This document shows positions 17,956 to 27,804 of a DNA stretch of 64,000 nt, one piece after another. The first letter of the stretch is position 1, and every line of letters begins with the position of its first letter. The DNA is from an uncultured Lachnospiraceae bacterium (GTDB lineage: Bacteria > Bacillota > Clostridia > Lachnospirales > Lachnospiraceae): contig CAJUDH010000008.1 of assembly GCA_910584845.1 (NCBI GenBank), positions 86,959 to 150,958 on the forward strand, in the 5' to 3' direction. The position numbers were made by a program, and so were the translations under genes. The notes beneath the pieces are model-generated. The model did not search any database, had not been told where the DNA came from, and saw nothing but the letters and a program-made list of their open reading frames with translations.

Positions 17956-18813
17956 ATGACAAGAGAGACAAGAAAACAGATAACCATGATATTCAGTTAT
18001 GGGGTGTTGATTTTGGTCGGCGTTATCATGGTCTATCCCCTGCTGTGGATGATCGGGGCTTCTTTTAAAACCAACAACGAGATTTTCAGCGGCATCGGCT
18101 TTATCCCCAAGAACCCTACTTTTTCCGGATACCAGAATGCCATGAAAAGCTATGGCGGGGATATTGATTTGATCAAGGCCATGATAAACACTTATACCAT
18201 TGTAGTCCCGAAGGTGCTGTTTACTATCGTGTCGGCTACCATTACGGCATATGGCTTTGCCCGGTTTGATTTTAAAGGGAAAAACATGTTGTTCGCCTTG
18301 TTGATGTCTACCCTGTTTTTGCCCCAGGTAGTGCTGAATGTGCCCCAGTACATTTTGTTTAACAAATTCGGGTGGATCAACCATCCGTGGTACCTGGCCC
18401 TGATCGTGCCTACCTTGTTTGCCACGGAAACCCGTTTTGTGTTTATGCTGAACCAATTTTTAAGGGGCATCCCCAGGGAGCTGGAGGAGGCGGCCAAAAT
18501 CGACGGCTGCAACGCCATACAGACTTTATGGTATGTGATCGTGCCTATGTTAAAGCCGTCGATCACTTCCGTTGCCCTGTTCCAGTTTATGTGGTCTTCC
18601 AACGACTTTATGGGGCCGTTGCTGTACGTCAGCGCGCCGTCCCGCTATCCGGCGTCTATTTTTGTAAAAATGTCTATGGACGCAGACAGCGGTTTTGAGT
18701 GGAACCGGGTGCTGGCCATGTCCCTGATTTCCATAATCCCGTCGCTGGTGGTATTTTTCCTGGCACAGGATTCTTTCGTGGAAGGGATTTCGGCAGGCGG
18801 CGTAAAAGGCTAA
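17956..18813 (+). CDS. Sugar ABC transporter permease (MalG/YtcP-like)
   Basis: 285 residues, six spans, EAA motif EEAAKIDGCNAIQTLWYVIVP. GGGAGG is 12 bases upstream. Last gene of the ABC operon; terminator follows at 18850. Ends with the typical EGISAGGVKG tail of this permease class. Confidence 0.95.
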   Translation: MTRETRKQITMIFSYGVLILVGVIMVYPLLWMIGASFKTNNEIFSGIGFIPKNPTFSGYQNAMKSYGGDIDLIKAMINTYTIVVPKVLFTIVSATITAYGFARFDFKGKNMLFALLMSTLFLPQVVLNVPQYILFNKFGWINHPWYLALIVPTLFATETRFVFMLNQFLRGIPRELEEAAKIDGCNAIQTLWYVIVPMLKPSITSVALFQFMWSSNDFMGPLLYVSAPSRYPASIFVKMSMDADSGFEWNRVLAMSLISIIPSLVVFFLAQDSFVEGISAGGVKG

Positions 18814-18849
18814 GGGCCGTAGGCTGCCGGGTTGATGTGGATATAAGGC

Positions 18850-18876
18850 AAGGGGGCCCTGACCGGGGCCCCTTTT
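18850..18876 (+). terminator. Terminator after the sugar ABC operon
   Basis: GC-rich hairpin AAGGGGGCCC / GGGGCCCCTT with one internal mismatch, followed by TTTT. Confidence 0.7.
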
Positions 18877-19140
18877 GCTGATTAGAAAATTCCTGAAAAC
18901 GGCTTTCTGCCAGGCCTGCGCCGGATATTGCCGCCGGGGAAGGGCAGGGGCTGGGAAGATATAGGAGATAGTGGGGGTAAAACAACATAATTTCCGATAA
19001 AAATATAGAAAAGTGGGATATATTAATAGAACGGATGCGTTTTTTATTGGATTATTGGGGGATGATGAAAAAATGCTGAAGATAAGGGCAGGTGTTAAAA
19101 CGGCCGCGGTGTGGCCAGATTCGATATAGGAGCGGGATCA

Positions 19141-20700
19141 ATGAAGATTGGCAATCTTTTTCAGACAGCCAGGTGCGTAACCATAGAGATTGAAGACGGA
19201 GGCATTTTTGAGGCGAAGCGCACTTGGGATATTTATGTGGACGGGGAATATTATGGGCAGACAAGGCGGGTCGTCACCAGCATTTACGGGTTGAAGCCGG
19301 ACACACTTTACCGGATTGACGTCCGGGCGGGGGAAGAAGGGGCGTTTTTGGAAGTAAAGACCGATTATGAGTTTGTTACCCTCAACGTCCGGGATTTCGG
19401 TGCCAAAGGCGACGGGGTGCAGGATGATACCGGCTTTATCCAGGCGGCGGTCATGGCCTGCCCCAGGAACAGCCGGGTGTTGGTGCCGCCGGGGACTTAC
19501 CGGGTCACCAGTTTGTTTTTAAAGGACTATCTGCAATTGGAACTGGCCAAAGGGGCGGTGCTGTCGGCAGAGTCAGACCGTACCCGTTTTCCGGTTTTCC
19601 CGGGGATGGTGCAGTCTTATGACGAGGAAGGGGAGTATAACCTGGGCACATGGGAAGGGAACCCCCTCCCCATGTTTTCGGGGATTATCACCGGCATTAA
19701 TGTAAAGCATGTGGCAATCTACGGGCAAGGGACGATAAACGGAAATGCGAATGACAATTGGGGAAATTGGTGGTATAATCCTAAGGTAATGAGGATTGCC
19801 TGGCGCCCGCGGATGATTTTCCTGAATTATTGTGAGGACATAACCGTACAGGGGATCCAGGTGCTAAACAGCCCCAGCTGGAATATACACCCCTATTTTT
19901 CCCGAAAACTGAGATTTGTGGACCTTACGGTCCTTAACCCCAAAGACTCCCCCAACACAGACGGGCTGGATCCGGAATCCTGCAAAGACGTGGAGGTTGT
20001 GGGAGTGTATTTTTCCCTGGGGGACGACTGTATTGCGGTAAAGTCGGGGAAAATTTATATGGGATCCAAGTACAAGGTCCCCTGTGAAAATGTTTTGATC
20101 CGCCAATGCCATATGGAAAACGGCCACGGCTCCATTACCTTGGGCAGCGAGATGGCCGGAGGGGTGAAGGGCCTCACGGTAAAAGACTGCCGTTTTTCCC
20201 ATACGGACAGGGGGCTGCGGGTGAAAACCCGCCGGGGCCGGGGGAAGGATGCCGTGCTGGACGGGATTTTATTTGAAAATATACAAATGGACCATGTGAT
20301 GACGCCTTTTGTCGTCAATAGTTTTTATAATTGCGACCCGGACGGGTTTTCGGAATATGTGAAGACAAAAAAGGCGCTGCCGGTAGACGATAGGACGCCA
20401 CAGGTCCGTTCCCTTGTGTTTAAAAAGGTCGAGGCTTCCAACTGCCATGTGGCGGCGGCCTTCCTGTATGGGCTGCCGGAGAAAAAGATCCGGGAAGTGG
20501 TAATGGAACAGGTGCATATCCGTTTTGCCCAAAATCCCAGGGAAGGGCTGCCGGCTATGATGGAAGGCGCCGCCCCCTGCAAAAGGCTGGGGGTTTTCGC
20601 CCGGAACATTGACCGGCTGTCTTTGCAGGATGTTGAGGTCACAGGGCAGGAAGGGGATAAATTCCTTTTGGACGGGATCGGGCAATTGGAAATCCGATAG
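19141..20700 (+). CDS. Polygalacturonase-type glycoside hydrolase, GH28
   Basis: Start at ATG 19141, eight bases after AGGAG; a GTG at 19111 is less likely. 519 residues: a short fibronectin-III-like N-terminal domain (to about residue 85) then a right-handed beta-helix with all GH28 motifs: NTDGLDPES, GDDCIAVKSG, GHGSITLGSE and RGLRVKT. No signal peptide, so it acts in the cytoplasm on imported oligosaccharides, probably as an exo-acting galacturonidase. Upstream, 18880-19140 holds no gene; an AT-rich stretch near 18980-19030 may hold its promoter. Confidence 0.93.
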   Translation: MKIGNLFQTARCVTIEIEDGGIFEAKRTWDIYVDGEYYGQTRRVVTSIYGLKPDTLYRIDVRAGEEGAFLEVKTDYEFVTLNVRDFGAKGDGVQDDTGFIQAAVMACPRNSRVLVPPGTYRVTSLFLKDYLQLELAKGAVLSAESDRTRFPVFPGMVQSYDEEGEYNLGTWEGNPLPMFSGIITGINVKHVAIYGQGTINGNANDNWGNWWYNPKVMRIAWRPRMIFLNYCEDITVQGIQVLNSPSWNIHPYFSRKLRFVDLTVLNPKDSPNTDGLDPESCKDVEVVGVYFSLGDDCIAVKSGKIYMGSKYKVPCENVLIRQCHMENGHGSITLGSEMAGGVKGLTVKDCRFSHTDRGLRVKTRRGRGKDAVLDGILFENIQMDHVMTPFVVNSFYNCDPDGFSEYVKTKKALPVDDRTPQVRSLVFKKVEASNCHVAAAFLYGLPEKKIREVVMEQVHIRFAQNPREGLPAMMEGAAPCKRLGVFARNIDRLSLQDVEVTGQEGDKFLLDGIGQLEIR

Positions 20701-20857
20701 CCTTTTTTATATTTTCCCGGCCTGCCGTTTGGCTTAGGCATTGGCCCATGGCTGGAAGGGGGTATGCCCAATCATAAGGATGGCATAGGTTCAAGGCTTT
20801 TACATGGAGGCCGGCAAGGGTTTTGGGCCATGCAATGGCAGGAAGGGGGAGAGGTTT

Positions 20858-21862
20858 ATGGCAGTGACCATTAAAGATATAGCAAAAGAGGCGGGGGTTT
20901 CTTATTCCACCGTGTCCCGGGCATTGAACAACGTAGGGGGAGGGCAGGGCAAGAACAATAAAAGGATCCAGGAGCTGGCCAATGAGATGGGGTATGTGAG
21001 GAACCAGGCGGCCCTAAACCTGAAATTGTCCCGTTCTTATGTGATCGGGCTGTATTTCTCCACAATCAGCAAAATGAGCTCGCCTTTTGTCTTACATGAC
21101 GTGCTCACAGGGGTCTACAGTATTGTGGGCAGTAAATATAACGTGGCGGTGAAAGGGATTGACATGCACGAGCCGGGGACTTTGAACCCGAGCTATTTTG
21201 ACGGTATTATCGTGTTAAGCCAACGTACCGAGGATTTGTCTTTTATGGAAGAAGTGATGGAGAAAAAGATCCCCATGGTGGTTATCTGCCGGGAAGTATT
21301 TATCAACGTGCCCAACGTGACTACCAACGAGGCGGCAGCCATGGAAAAAGCCATGGATTACCTGATTGACAACGGGCACCGGAATATCTGCGTCATCGAG
21401 GGCGCCCCCAATTTGGATTCCACCAGGCTGCGGCGCCAGGGCTGGCGGGCCTCAGCCCAAAAACATGGCTTAAACCCGGACGCGGTCCCGTCGGTGCCGG
21501 GGACATACCGGTATGCCAGCGGCTACCAAGGGGCCAAATTTTTATTGGAATACAGGCCTACGGCTATCCTGTGCTTCAATGACGAAATGGCGTTTGGCGC
21601 CAAGCAGGCCATCTCGGAAGCGGGGCTGGAAGTGCCGGGGGACGTATCCCTGGTAGGGTTTGACAACTGGGACATGTCCGGGTACGGGAACATGCGCCTG
21701 ACCACCGTGGAGAGGAGCATGAGCGAAATCGCCAAAGAAGGCACCCGGGTCATGCTGCGGCGGCTGGAAGACGGGGTCGTGGACAACAGCCGGATCTATC
21801 TGGAGAACCGGCTGATTATCCGCGACACGGTGAGGGATATTAGGGGGCGGTCAGCGCCGTAA
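20858..21862 (+). CDS. LacI-family transcriptional regulator
   Basis: Start at ATG 20858 (GGGGGAGAGG upstream). 334 residues: N-terminal helix-turn-helix TIKDIAKEAGVSYSTVSRALNN with hinge region, then a periplasmic-binding-protein-like sensor domain (CFNDEMAFGAKQAISEAG, VSLVGFDNWD). Likely controls the GH105/ABC/GH28 genes through the dyads at 14743-14979, with a pectin-derived sugar as effector. The 3' end overlaps the convergent TM2 gene by 12 bases. Confidence 0.92.
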   Translation: MAVTIKDIAKEAGVSYSTVSRALNNVGGGQGKNNKRIQELANEMGYVRNQAALNLKLSRSYVIGLYFSTISKMSSPFVLHDVLTGVYSIVGSKYNVAVKGIDMHEPGTLNPSYFDGIIVLSQRTEDLSFMEEVMEKKIPMVVICREVFINVPNVTTNEAAAMEKAMDYLIDNGHRNICVIEGAPNLDSTRLRRQGWRASAQKHGLNPDAVPSVPGTYRYASGYQGAKFLLEYRPTAILCFNDEMAFGAKQAISEAGLEVPGDVSLVGFDNWDMSGYGNMRLTTVERSMSEIAKEGTRVMLRRLEDGVVDNSRIYLENRLIIRDTVRDIRGRSAP

Positions 21863-22078
21863 GGGGGCTTTGACGTTGTCCCGGAAACATCCCAACAAAA
21901 TTTTTGCCAAGTCTAAGAGCCATCCGGCCCCAAAACAGCCGAAAGTAACGGTATAGAGGAAGCCGGTGAAGATTTTCCCCACATAATAGCGGTGGGCGCC
22001 GAGCCATCCAAAGAAAAGGCAAAGGACAAATGCGGTTGTCTTGCTTTTATCGCTGGTTATGGTGATGTAATGGGCCAT
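21851..22078 (-). CDS. TM2-domain membrane protein
   Basis: Start at 22078 with GAGGAAA just upstream; longer in-frame starts are unsupported. 75 residues: short polar N-terminus, then two hydrophobic hairpin segments with the TM2 features FLCLFFGWLGAHRYYVGK-like (GxxGxHRFYxGk) and a glycine-rich turn. Function of this widespread family is unknown. Confidence 0.85.
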   Translation of the reverse strand: MAHYITITSDKSKTTAFVLCLFFGWLGAHRYYVGKIFTGFLYTVTFGCFGAGWLLDLAKILLGCFRDNVKAPLRR

Positions 22079-22295
22079 GGTTTTTTCCTCGTTTCCAATT
22101 GAATTTTTTGGCTTTGCCCGACGGGCGTTTTTACCTTTTATTCCCAACATCATAGCATAGGATAGGGAAGAATGCAAGCAAGGCGTTGCGTGCCCCGGGC
22201 CGCTGCCATTGCCCCCTGCTGCCAAAATAAAAGGGCGGGGGCCGTTTTTGCCGTCCCTGACTCCGAATATTAAGAAAAATGTAAATTCTCAATCA

Positions 22296-22324
22296 TTGTC
22301 CTGCCCAGGCAGTTTTGCTATACT
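22296..22324 (+). promoter_or_regulatory. Promoter for the GHL10 gene
   Basis: TTGTCC, 17-base spacer, TATACT. Confidence 0.65.
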
Positions 22325-22366
22325 ATTTTATGGCTATTATTGGAACGTCAGAAAAATGGAGGGCAT

Positions 22367-23629
22367 ATGGTTTACGGGATGAGGAAAAAAAGAGGCAAGG
22401 GGCAAAAGTGGGTCCGGAGGATTTTAGGGGTATGGCTGGCCGCGGCCATGGTTTTCCAGTGGGGGGCAACATGGGCTTTGGCCGCGCCGGGGGACGGGCC
22501 GGCTTCGACGGAATTAAGGGCCGTCTGGATTTCTTACCTGGATTGGGAAAAGATGCCATCGGACAAGGCCGGGTATCAAAAGGCTGTGGACCAGATTCTG
22601 GCCCGGTGCGTGGAATTAAAGATGAACGCCGTTTTTGTCCATGTGCGGCCGGATGCGGACGCCATGTACCCTTCTGCCTATTTCCCGTGGTCCCGGTTTG
22701 TGGCCGGCGTGCAGGGGAAAGACCCCGGATATGACCCGCTGGCTTATTTCGTCCAGGCAGCCCACGACAGGGGGCTGCAGTTCCATGCGTGGTTCAACCC
22801 TTACCGGGTGACCGGATATTTGAACCGTTGGAACCAGGTTTCGGAGCAAAGCCCCGTGCGGCAGTGGCTGTCTGACGAAGACCCGTCCAATGACCGGTGG
22901 GCGTTAAAGCAGGACGGCGAATACTATTTGAACCCGGCGGCAGGCCCGGTGCGGGAACTGATTGTCCGGGGGGTCGTGGAAGTGGTGGAAAACTATGACG
23001 TGGACGGGGTCCACTTTGACGATTATTTTTATCCCGAAGTAGACGACCAGGATCCTGACCGGTGGTTTGACAAACCCGAGTATAACCTTTCCGGGTCGCC
23101 CATGGACATTGGCAGCTGGAGGAGGGAGAATGTCAACGCCTTGATCCGGGACGTCTACCAGGCTGTGAAAGTACGCAAGCCCCAGGTCCAGTTCGGGATT
23201 AGCCCGGAGGGCTATGTGAAGAACCTGCGAAGCGATAACCGCCTTTTTGCGGATGTGGATACCTGGGTGTCCCAGCCCGGCTATGTGGACTATTTGATGC
23301 CCCAGATTTATTGGGGATTTGAACACAAATTGTCCGACGGGGCGCCGGCGCCTTTCGCTTTCTCCAAAAACCTGGAGACCTGGCTGGATTTGAAAAGCAA
23401 GGGGGACGTGCGGCTGTACCTGGGGCTGGCTATGTATAAGGCCGGCTCAGGGAGCGCCGACAATAACCAGGTGCCCGAGTGGCTGCGGCGCAATGACATT
23501 ATTAAGCGGCAGGTGGAGGCCGGGCGGGAAAGCGGGCAGGTTTCCGGGTATTGTTTTTACGCCTACAGCTCTTTCCAGGAATCGGCCTGCCAGGCAGAGG
23601 TAGCCAATTTAATGAAAATATTGGATTAA
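22367..23629 (+). CDS. Exported glycosyl hydrolase-like 10 protein (GHL10/DUF187)
   Basis: About 420 residues with a basic N-terminus and a signal peptide ending near ALAAPG. The family's TIM-barrel features are present: ELRAVWISYLDWEKM, MNAVFVHVRPDADAMYPS, FHAWFNPYRV, VDGVHFDDYFYPE and the late GISPEGYV. Related proteins (YngK, DigH) act on denuded peptidoglycan glycan strands or are glycosidase-like lipoproteins. Start uncertain among ATG 22367 and 22379; TGGAGGG precedes both. Confidence 0.88.
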   Translation: MVYGMRKKRGKGQKWVRRILGVWLAAAMVFQWGATWALAAPGDGPASTELRAVWISYLDWEKMPSDKAGYQKAVDQILARCVELKMNAVFVHVRPDADAMYPSAYFPWSRFVAGVQGKDPGYDPLAYFVQAAHDRGLQFHAWFNPYRVTGYLNRWNQVSEQSPVRQWLSDEDPSNDRWALKQDGEYYLNPAAGPVRELIVRGVVEVVENYDVDGVHFDDYFYPEVDDQDPDRWFDKPEYNLSGSPMDIGSWRRENVNALIRDVYQAVKVRKPQVQFGISPEGYVKNLRSDNRLFADVDTWVSQPGYVDYLMPQIYWGFEHKLSDGAPAPFAFSKNLETWLDLKSKGDVRLYLGLAMYKAGSGSADNNQVPEWLRRNDIIKRQVEAGRESGQVSGYCFYAYSSFQESACQAEVANLMKILD

Positions 23630-23662
23630 CGTGATATGGCTGAAAAGAAAAGGACGGTGCGT

Positions 23663-24187
23663 ATGAAAAAATTAGAAGATTATGTGAGGAGCATACCGGA
23701 TTTCCCTAAACCGGGTATTATCTTCCGGGACGTGACATCTATTTTGCAGGATGCAGACGGGCTGCAGCTGGCCGTCAACCGGCTCCTTGGCATGTTGGAA
23801 AACGTGGATTACGACCTGGTGCTGGGGCCGGAATCCAGAGGGTTCATTTTTGGCGTGCCTGTGGCCTATGCCCGGCATAAAAGCTTTGTCCCGGTGCGCA
23901 AGAAAGGGAAGCTGCCCTGCGAAACCATTTCCGCAAAATACGCTTTGGAATATGGCATGGCGGAGGTTGAGATACATAAGGACGCCATCCTCCCGGGGCA
24001 AAAAGTCGTAATTATCGACGATTTGATGGCCACAGGGGGTACCATCGAGGCTATTGTCCGGCTGGTGGAGCAGCTTGGCGGGGAAGTGGTGAAAATCTGT
24101 TTCGTCATGGAACTGGCAGGGTTAAAAGGCCGGGAGAAACTGAAAGGCTACCAGGTGGAATCGGCAATTACCTACGAGGGGAACTAA
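23663..24187 (+). CDS. apt: Adenine phosphoribosyltransferase
   Basis: Purine salvage: adenine plus PRPP gives AMP. 174 residues from ATG 23663, which has AAAGGA upstream; an ATG at 23636 gives nine more residues with no site. Motifs: DFPKPGIIFRDVT, GPESRGFIFG, RKKGKLP flexible loop and the PRPP loop VVIIDDLMATGGT. Confidence 0.95.
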   Translation: MKKLEDYVRSIPDFPKPGIIFRDVTSILQDADGLQLAVNRLLGMLENVDYDLVLGPESRGFIFGVPVAYARHKSFVPVRKKGKLPCETISAKYALEYGMAEVEIHKDAILPGQKVVIIDDLMATGGTIEAIVRLVEQLGGEVVKICFVMELAGLKGREKLKGYQVESAITYEGN

Positions 24188-24226
24188 AGGGATTTGCCCA
24201 TGAATGGGATAAGGGGAAACAAAAAC

Positions 24227-24266
24227 AGGGCCGCAGCCCTGGCCGTCCGGCCGGGGCTGCGGCCCT
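24227..24266. terminator. Bidirectional terminator between apt and trkH
   Basis: Perfect 13-bp stem AGGGCCGCAGCCC / GGGCTGCGGCCCT; the T-rich tract is best on the minus strand, so it mainly ends the trk operon. Confidence 0.8.
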
Positions 24267-24335
24267 TTCTGCCTTGGTATGGGAACGCCGCCGGCAGCGG
24301 GCCATGTATTTTGCTGCCCGGATCCGGCGGCCCCT

Positions 24336-25775
24336 TTAAAACTTCCGCCAGGTATCCCGCACAAACAGCAGCAGCAGCGGGAAGATCTCCAAACGTCCGG
24401 CCAGCATGTCAAAAATCAGCACCAGCTTGGCAGGGCAGGAGAAGAGGCCGAAATTGGCCGATGGCCCCACCAGCTCCAGGCCGGGGCCGATGTTGTTTAT
24501 GGTGGCGGCTATGGCGGTAAAATTGGTGACCAGGTCGGTCCCGTCACAGGCCAGCACCAACATGGAGAAGGCAAAGATCAGCACATATACCACCAAAAAG
24601 ACGTTGACGTTGCGGATGATTTCCCGGTCAATGGACTTGCCGTCCATGTGGATTTTCTTTACCTGCCGGGGATGGAGGTATTGGCTTAATTCCTTCCGGG
24701 AGGATTTCAGCAGGATAATGAAACGGGATACTTTAATGCCGCCCCCCGTACTGCCAGCGCAGGCCCCGATAAACATCAAAAGGACTAATACGGTCCGTGA
24801 AAGCTGGGGCCAAAGGTTGAAATCCGTTGTGGCAAACCCGGTAGTGGTGATGATGGAGCCTACCTGGAAGGCGGAATGGCGGAATGCCGCTCCTAAATTG
24901 CCGTAAAGGCCCCGGATGTCCCATCCGATTAAGAGGATAGCGGCAAAAATAATGATGAAATACCAGCGTACCTCTTCGTTGCTGAAGGCCTGCTTCCATT
25001 TGCGCAGCAAAAGCAGGAAATAGGCGTTGAAATTGACGCCGAATAAAATCATGAAAATCGTCACTTCCACCTGGATCAAGGGGGAATAGCTGGCGATACT
25101 GTCATTTTTGATGCCAAACCCCCCGGTGCCGGCAGTGCCCAGGGAGGTAGTTACCGCGTCAAATAAAGGCATGCCGCTCACCAACAAGACGACAATCTGC
25201 AGCAGGGTTATGGCAATGTAAATCCCGTACAGGATCTTTGCGGTGGAATGGACTTTGGGGAGGAGCTTGGTGACGGAAGGGCCGGGGCTTTCCGCCTTCA
25301 TCAGGTTCATGTGGGAGCCGCCGGCCAGTTTTAACAGGGACAGCAGAAATACCAAAACCCCCATGCCGCCGATCCAGTGGGTGAAGCTGCGCCAGAATAA
25401 AATGCATTTCGGCAGGCCTTCCACGGCAGGGAGGATGCTGGCCCCGGTGGTGGTAAAGCCGGAAACCGTTTCAAACAGCGCGTCAATGGGGTGGGGGATG
25501 GAACCGCTGATGAGGAAGGGCAGCGCGCCCATAACGCTCAAGGCAACCCAACACAGGGAAACGGTCACATAGCCCTCTTTTACATAAAAATACTGCCGTT
25601 TGGGCTTGCGGAAGGTCAATGCCCCACCGATGGCCAGGCATAGGGCCCCGGTGACGACAAAGGCCCAGAGGTCCGGTTCCCCGTACAGGGCTCCGGTAAG
25701 GATGGGAAGCAGCATGAACGCGGCTTCTATATTTAAAACCCATCCGACTATGTATAATATGATTCGATAATTCAT
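24336..25775 (-). CDS. trkH: Trk-type potassium channel-transporter subunit
   Basis: 479 residues and about ten to twelve hydrophobic segments, with the four pore-loop repeats of TrkH/KtrB visible as glycine-bearing filters, e.g. VSGFTTTGAS, LGTAGTGGFG, ITTTGFATTDF and AATINNIGPG. Moves K+ across the membrane; gated by the cytosolic TrkA ring encoded 11 bases upstream. Confidence 0.95.
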   Translation of the reverse strand: MNYRIILYIVGWVLNIEAAFMLLPILTGALYGEPDLWAFVVTGALCLAIGGALTFRKPKRQYFYVKEGYVTVSLCWVALSVMGALPFLISGSIPHPIDALFETVSGFTTTGASILPAVEGLPKCILFWRSFTHWIGGMGVLVFLLSLLKLAGGSHMNLMKAESPGPSVTKLLPKVHSTAKILYGIYIAITLLQIVVLLVSGMPLFDAVTTSLGTAGTGGFGIKNDSIASYSPLIQVEVTIFMILFGVNFNAYFLLLLRKWKQAFSNEEVRWYFIIIFAAILLIGWDIRGLYGNLGAAFRHSAFQVGSIITTTGFATTDFNLWPQLSRTVLVLLMFIGACAGSTGGGIKVSRFIILLKSSRKELSQYLHPRQVKKIHMDGKSIDREIIRNVNVFLVVYVLIFAFSMLVLACDGTDLVTNFTAIAATINNIGPGLELVGPSANFGLFSCPAKLVLIFDMLAGRLEIFPLLLLFVRDTWRKF

Positions 25776-25786
25776 TGATCTGCCCT

Positions 25787-27145
25787 CTATTTTTCCAGAA
25801 TATCCTGAATGTCATCCAGGCCCTTTTGTGTGGTGACCACCACTACCGTATCCCCCACTTGGATGCTGTCGTTGCCCCGGGGGATAATGACTTTGCCCTT
25901 GCGGTGGATGCAGCCCAAAAGCAGGTTGCGCTTAAGGCGCAGGTCCTTTAAGGGGATGTCCACCACCGGCGAGTTTTTCAAAATACAAAATTCCAGGGCT
26001 TCCGCCTTGTTGTCCAGGATGTGGTATAGGGTTTCCACATTGCTGCCAATGGAATTTTGCATGGCGCGGCCATACTGGAGGATGTAGTCGGCAGTGATGT
26101 ATTTGGGGTATATAATGCTGCCTAAATCCAGCTGGTCTAAAATATTGTCAAAAGACATCCGGTTTACTTTCGTAATCAGTTTGGCTTTGGAAATTTTGCG
26201 GGCAAACAAAGACAGCATAATGTTTTCTTCATCCATGTTGGTCAATGTGACAAAAGCTTCCGCGCCTTCCAGGTTTTCTTCCATCAACAACTTTTTGTTG
26301 GTCCCGTCCCCATGGATGATGGTGGCTTCCGGAAGGTATTCGTTTAACTCCTGGCACCGGTGCTCGTTCCGCTCAATGATGACGACCCGGATTTTCATCT
26401 CCAAAAGCTGCCTGGCCAGGTATACGGCGATGGTACCGCCGCCTACGATAATGCAGTTTTTTACCTGGTTGGTTTTCAGGCCGATGTTCCGGAAAAAGGC
26501 GGCGGCGTTTTTGGGTGAGGCGATAATGGTAATTAAGTCCCCATCCTGGAGCACAAAGTTACCGTTGGGGATATGGGCGTTTTCCCCCCGCTCCACCCCG
26601 GCTACCAGCACGTCGCATTTGGCGTGGCGGGGAAGGTCGGCGATGGTGATCTGATTTAACTTAAATTCCGGAAGCAGGCGGAATTTAAGCAGCTCTACCC
26701 GGCCTTTGGCAAAGGTGTCGATCTTGATGGCAGACGGAAAGCGGAGCAGCCGCGCAATCTCGGCAGAGGCTGCCAGCTCAGGGTTGATGATCATGGATAT
26801 GCCAAGGCTTTGTTTAATCAGTTCGATTTCCTGGTTGTAGACGGGGTTGCGCACCCGGGCTACGGTGTGGCAATTCCACTGTTTCTTTGCGATAAGGCAG
26901 CATAACAGGTTCAGCTCGTCGGAGCCTGTGACGGCGATGACCAGGTCGGCGTCCGTAGCCCCTGCTTCCAACAGGGTGCTGATGCTAGAGCCGTTGCCGA
27001 TCACCGGCATGGCGTCCAGCTCCTCGGTCACGCCCTGCATCCGTTCTGCGGAAGAGTCAATAATGGTTACGTCATGGTTCTCTTGGATAAGGCCTTCGGC
27101 CAGGGCAAACCCTACCTTGCCACATCCGATAATGATAATTTTCAT
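25787..27145 (-). CDS. trkA: Trk potassium uptake regulatory NAD-binding protein
   Basis: Start at 27145 behind GGAGG; an in-frame ATG seven codons earlier is not favoured. 452 residues with two RCK_N-RCK_C halves: Rossmann loops GCGKVGFALAEG and GGGTIAVYLARQ and two TrkA_C domains. Forms the ligand-sensing ring beneath TrkH. First gene of the trkA-trkH pair. Confidence 0.95.
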   Translation of the reverse strand: MKIIIIGCGKVGFALAEGLIQENHDVTIIDSSAERMQGVTEELDAMPVIGNGSSISTLLEAGATDADLVIAVTGSDELNLLCCLIAKKQWNCHTVARVRNPVYNQEIELIKQSLGISMIINPELAASAEIARLLRFPSAIKIDTFAKGRVELLKFRLLPEFKLNQITIADLPRHAKCDVLVAGVERGENAHIPNGNFVLQDGDLITIIASPKNAAAFFRNIGLKTNQVKNCIIVGGGTIAVYLARQLLEMKIRVVIIERNEHRCQELNEYLPEATIIHGDGTNKKLLMEENLEGAEAFVTLTNMDEENIMLSLFARKISKAKLITKVNRMSFDNILDQLDLGSIIYPKYITADYILQYGRAMQNSIGSNVETLYHILDNKAEALEFCILKNSPVVDIPLKDLRLKRNLLLGCIHRKGKVIIPRGNDSIQVGDTVVVVTTQKGLDDIQDILEK

Positions 27146-27690
27146 GGTTTCCTCCATTCTATGCACGTTTCACAGCACAAACCGGTATGGGTAAAACGCT
27201 TTTTACCTGTTCTCCAAACGTTCGTTTTTTCTTTTCCTGGCCCTTGCGGGCATACTGTGAAAAGGGCAGGCCCATTTTTTGATTTTGTGGACAATGGGCC
27301 AGGCGCTGTAGCTGCACAGGCAATTTGCCAAAGGCATGTACAGCCAGACGGGTGCCAAATACTCCGGCGTTTGTGGGGTATTTGGTTGCCTATGTGTATT
27401 TTACCACAAAAAAAAAGATTGTCACTAAGAATTTATGGTATTTTTGCCGGGCCGTCCACTTCGGCTGGCCGGGGCAGAAAACGCCATATGCGGAAGTATG
27501 AAGTTTCGGGGCCCTTTTTGAAGAAAAGGCACGGCGCGGCATGTAGCTGTGGCGGCCCCATATTCTTTGCTGCAATTATTGGCGTATCGCGGGAAGGGGC
27601 GGATGTGCCGCAGCATTTTCAAGGGATCGGATGGGCCTGCGGTTTTTCCGTGACGCCCGCTGGTTTCTGGTTAATTTATAATATATACTA
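27146..27690. other. Gene-free stretch between trkA and the surface protein
   Basis: No convincing coding region. An 8-bp inverted repeat GGCCCATT/AATGGGCC (27269-27300) is the only obvious structure; the sequence becomes AT-rich after 27660. Upstream control elements of both divergent genes must lie here. Confidence 0.5.
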
Positions 27691-27719
27691 TTGACATTGA
27701 TTTGATATAAATATATACT
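27691..27719 (+). promoter_or_regulatory. Promoter of the wall-binding surface protein
   Basis: Perfect TTGACA, 17-base spacer, TATACT. The 10-mer ATATATACTA occurs twice, abutting the -35 (27681-27690) and covering the -10 (27711-27720), as if a regulator binds both. Confidence 0.75.
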
Positions 27720-27804
27720 ATAAATACAATCTTGGCCAATTACAGCATACTTTTGTACGATGAATGGCGTCAGGGTTAGTATAAATAAAGGAGATAGGGG
27801 ATTT

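Noticed and set aside
27074..27694. 206-codon plus-strand frame between trkA and the surface protein
   Set aside because: Begins inside trkA on the opposite strand, no ribosome site, composition not protein-like.
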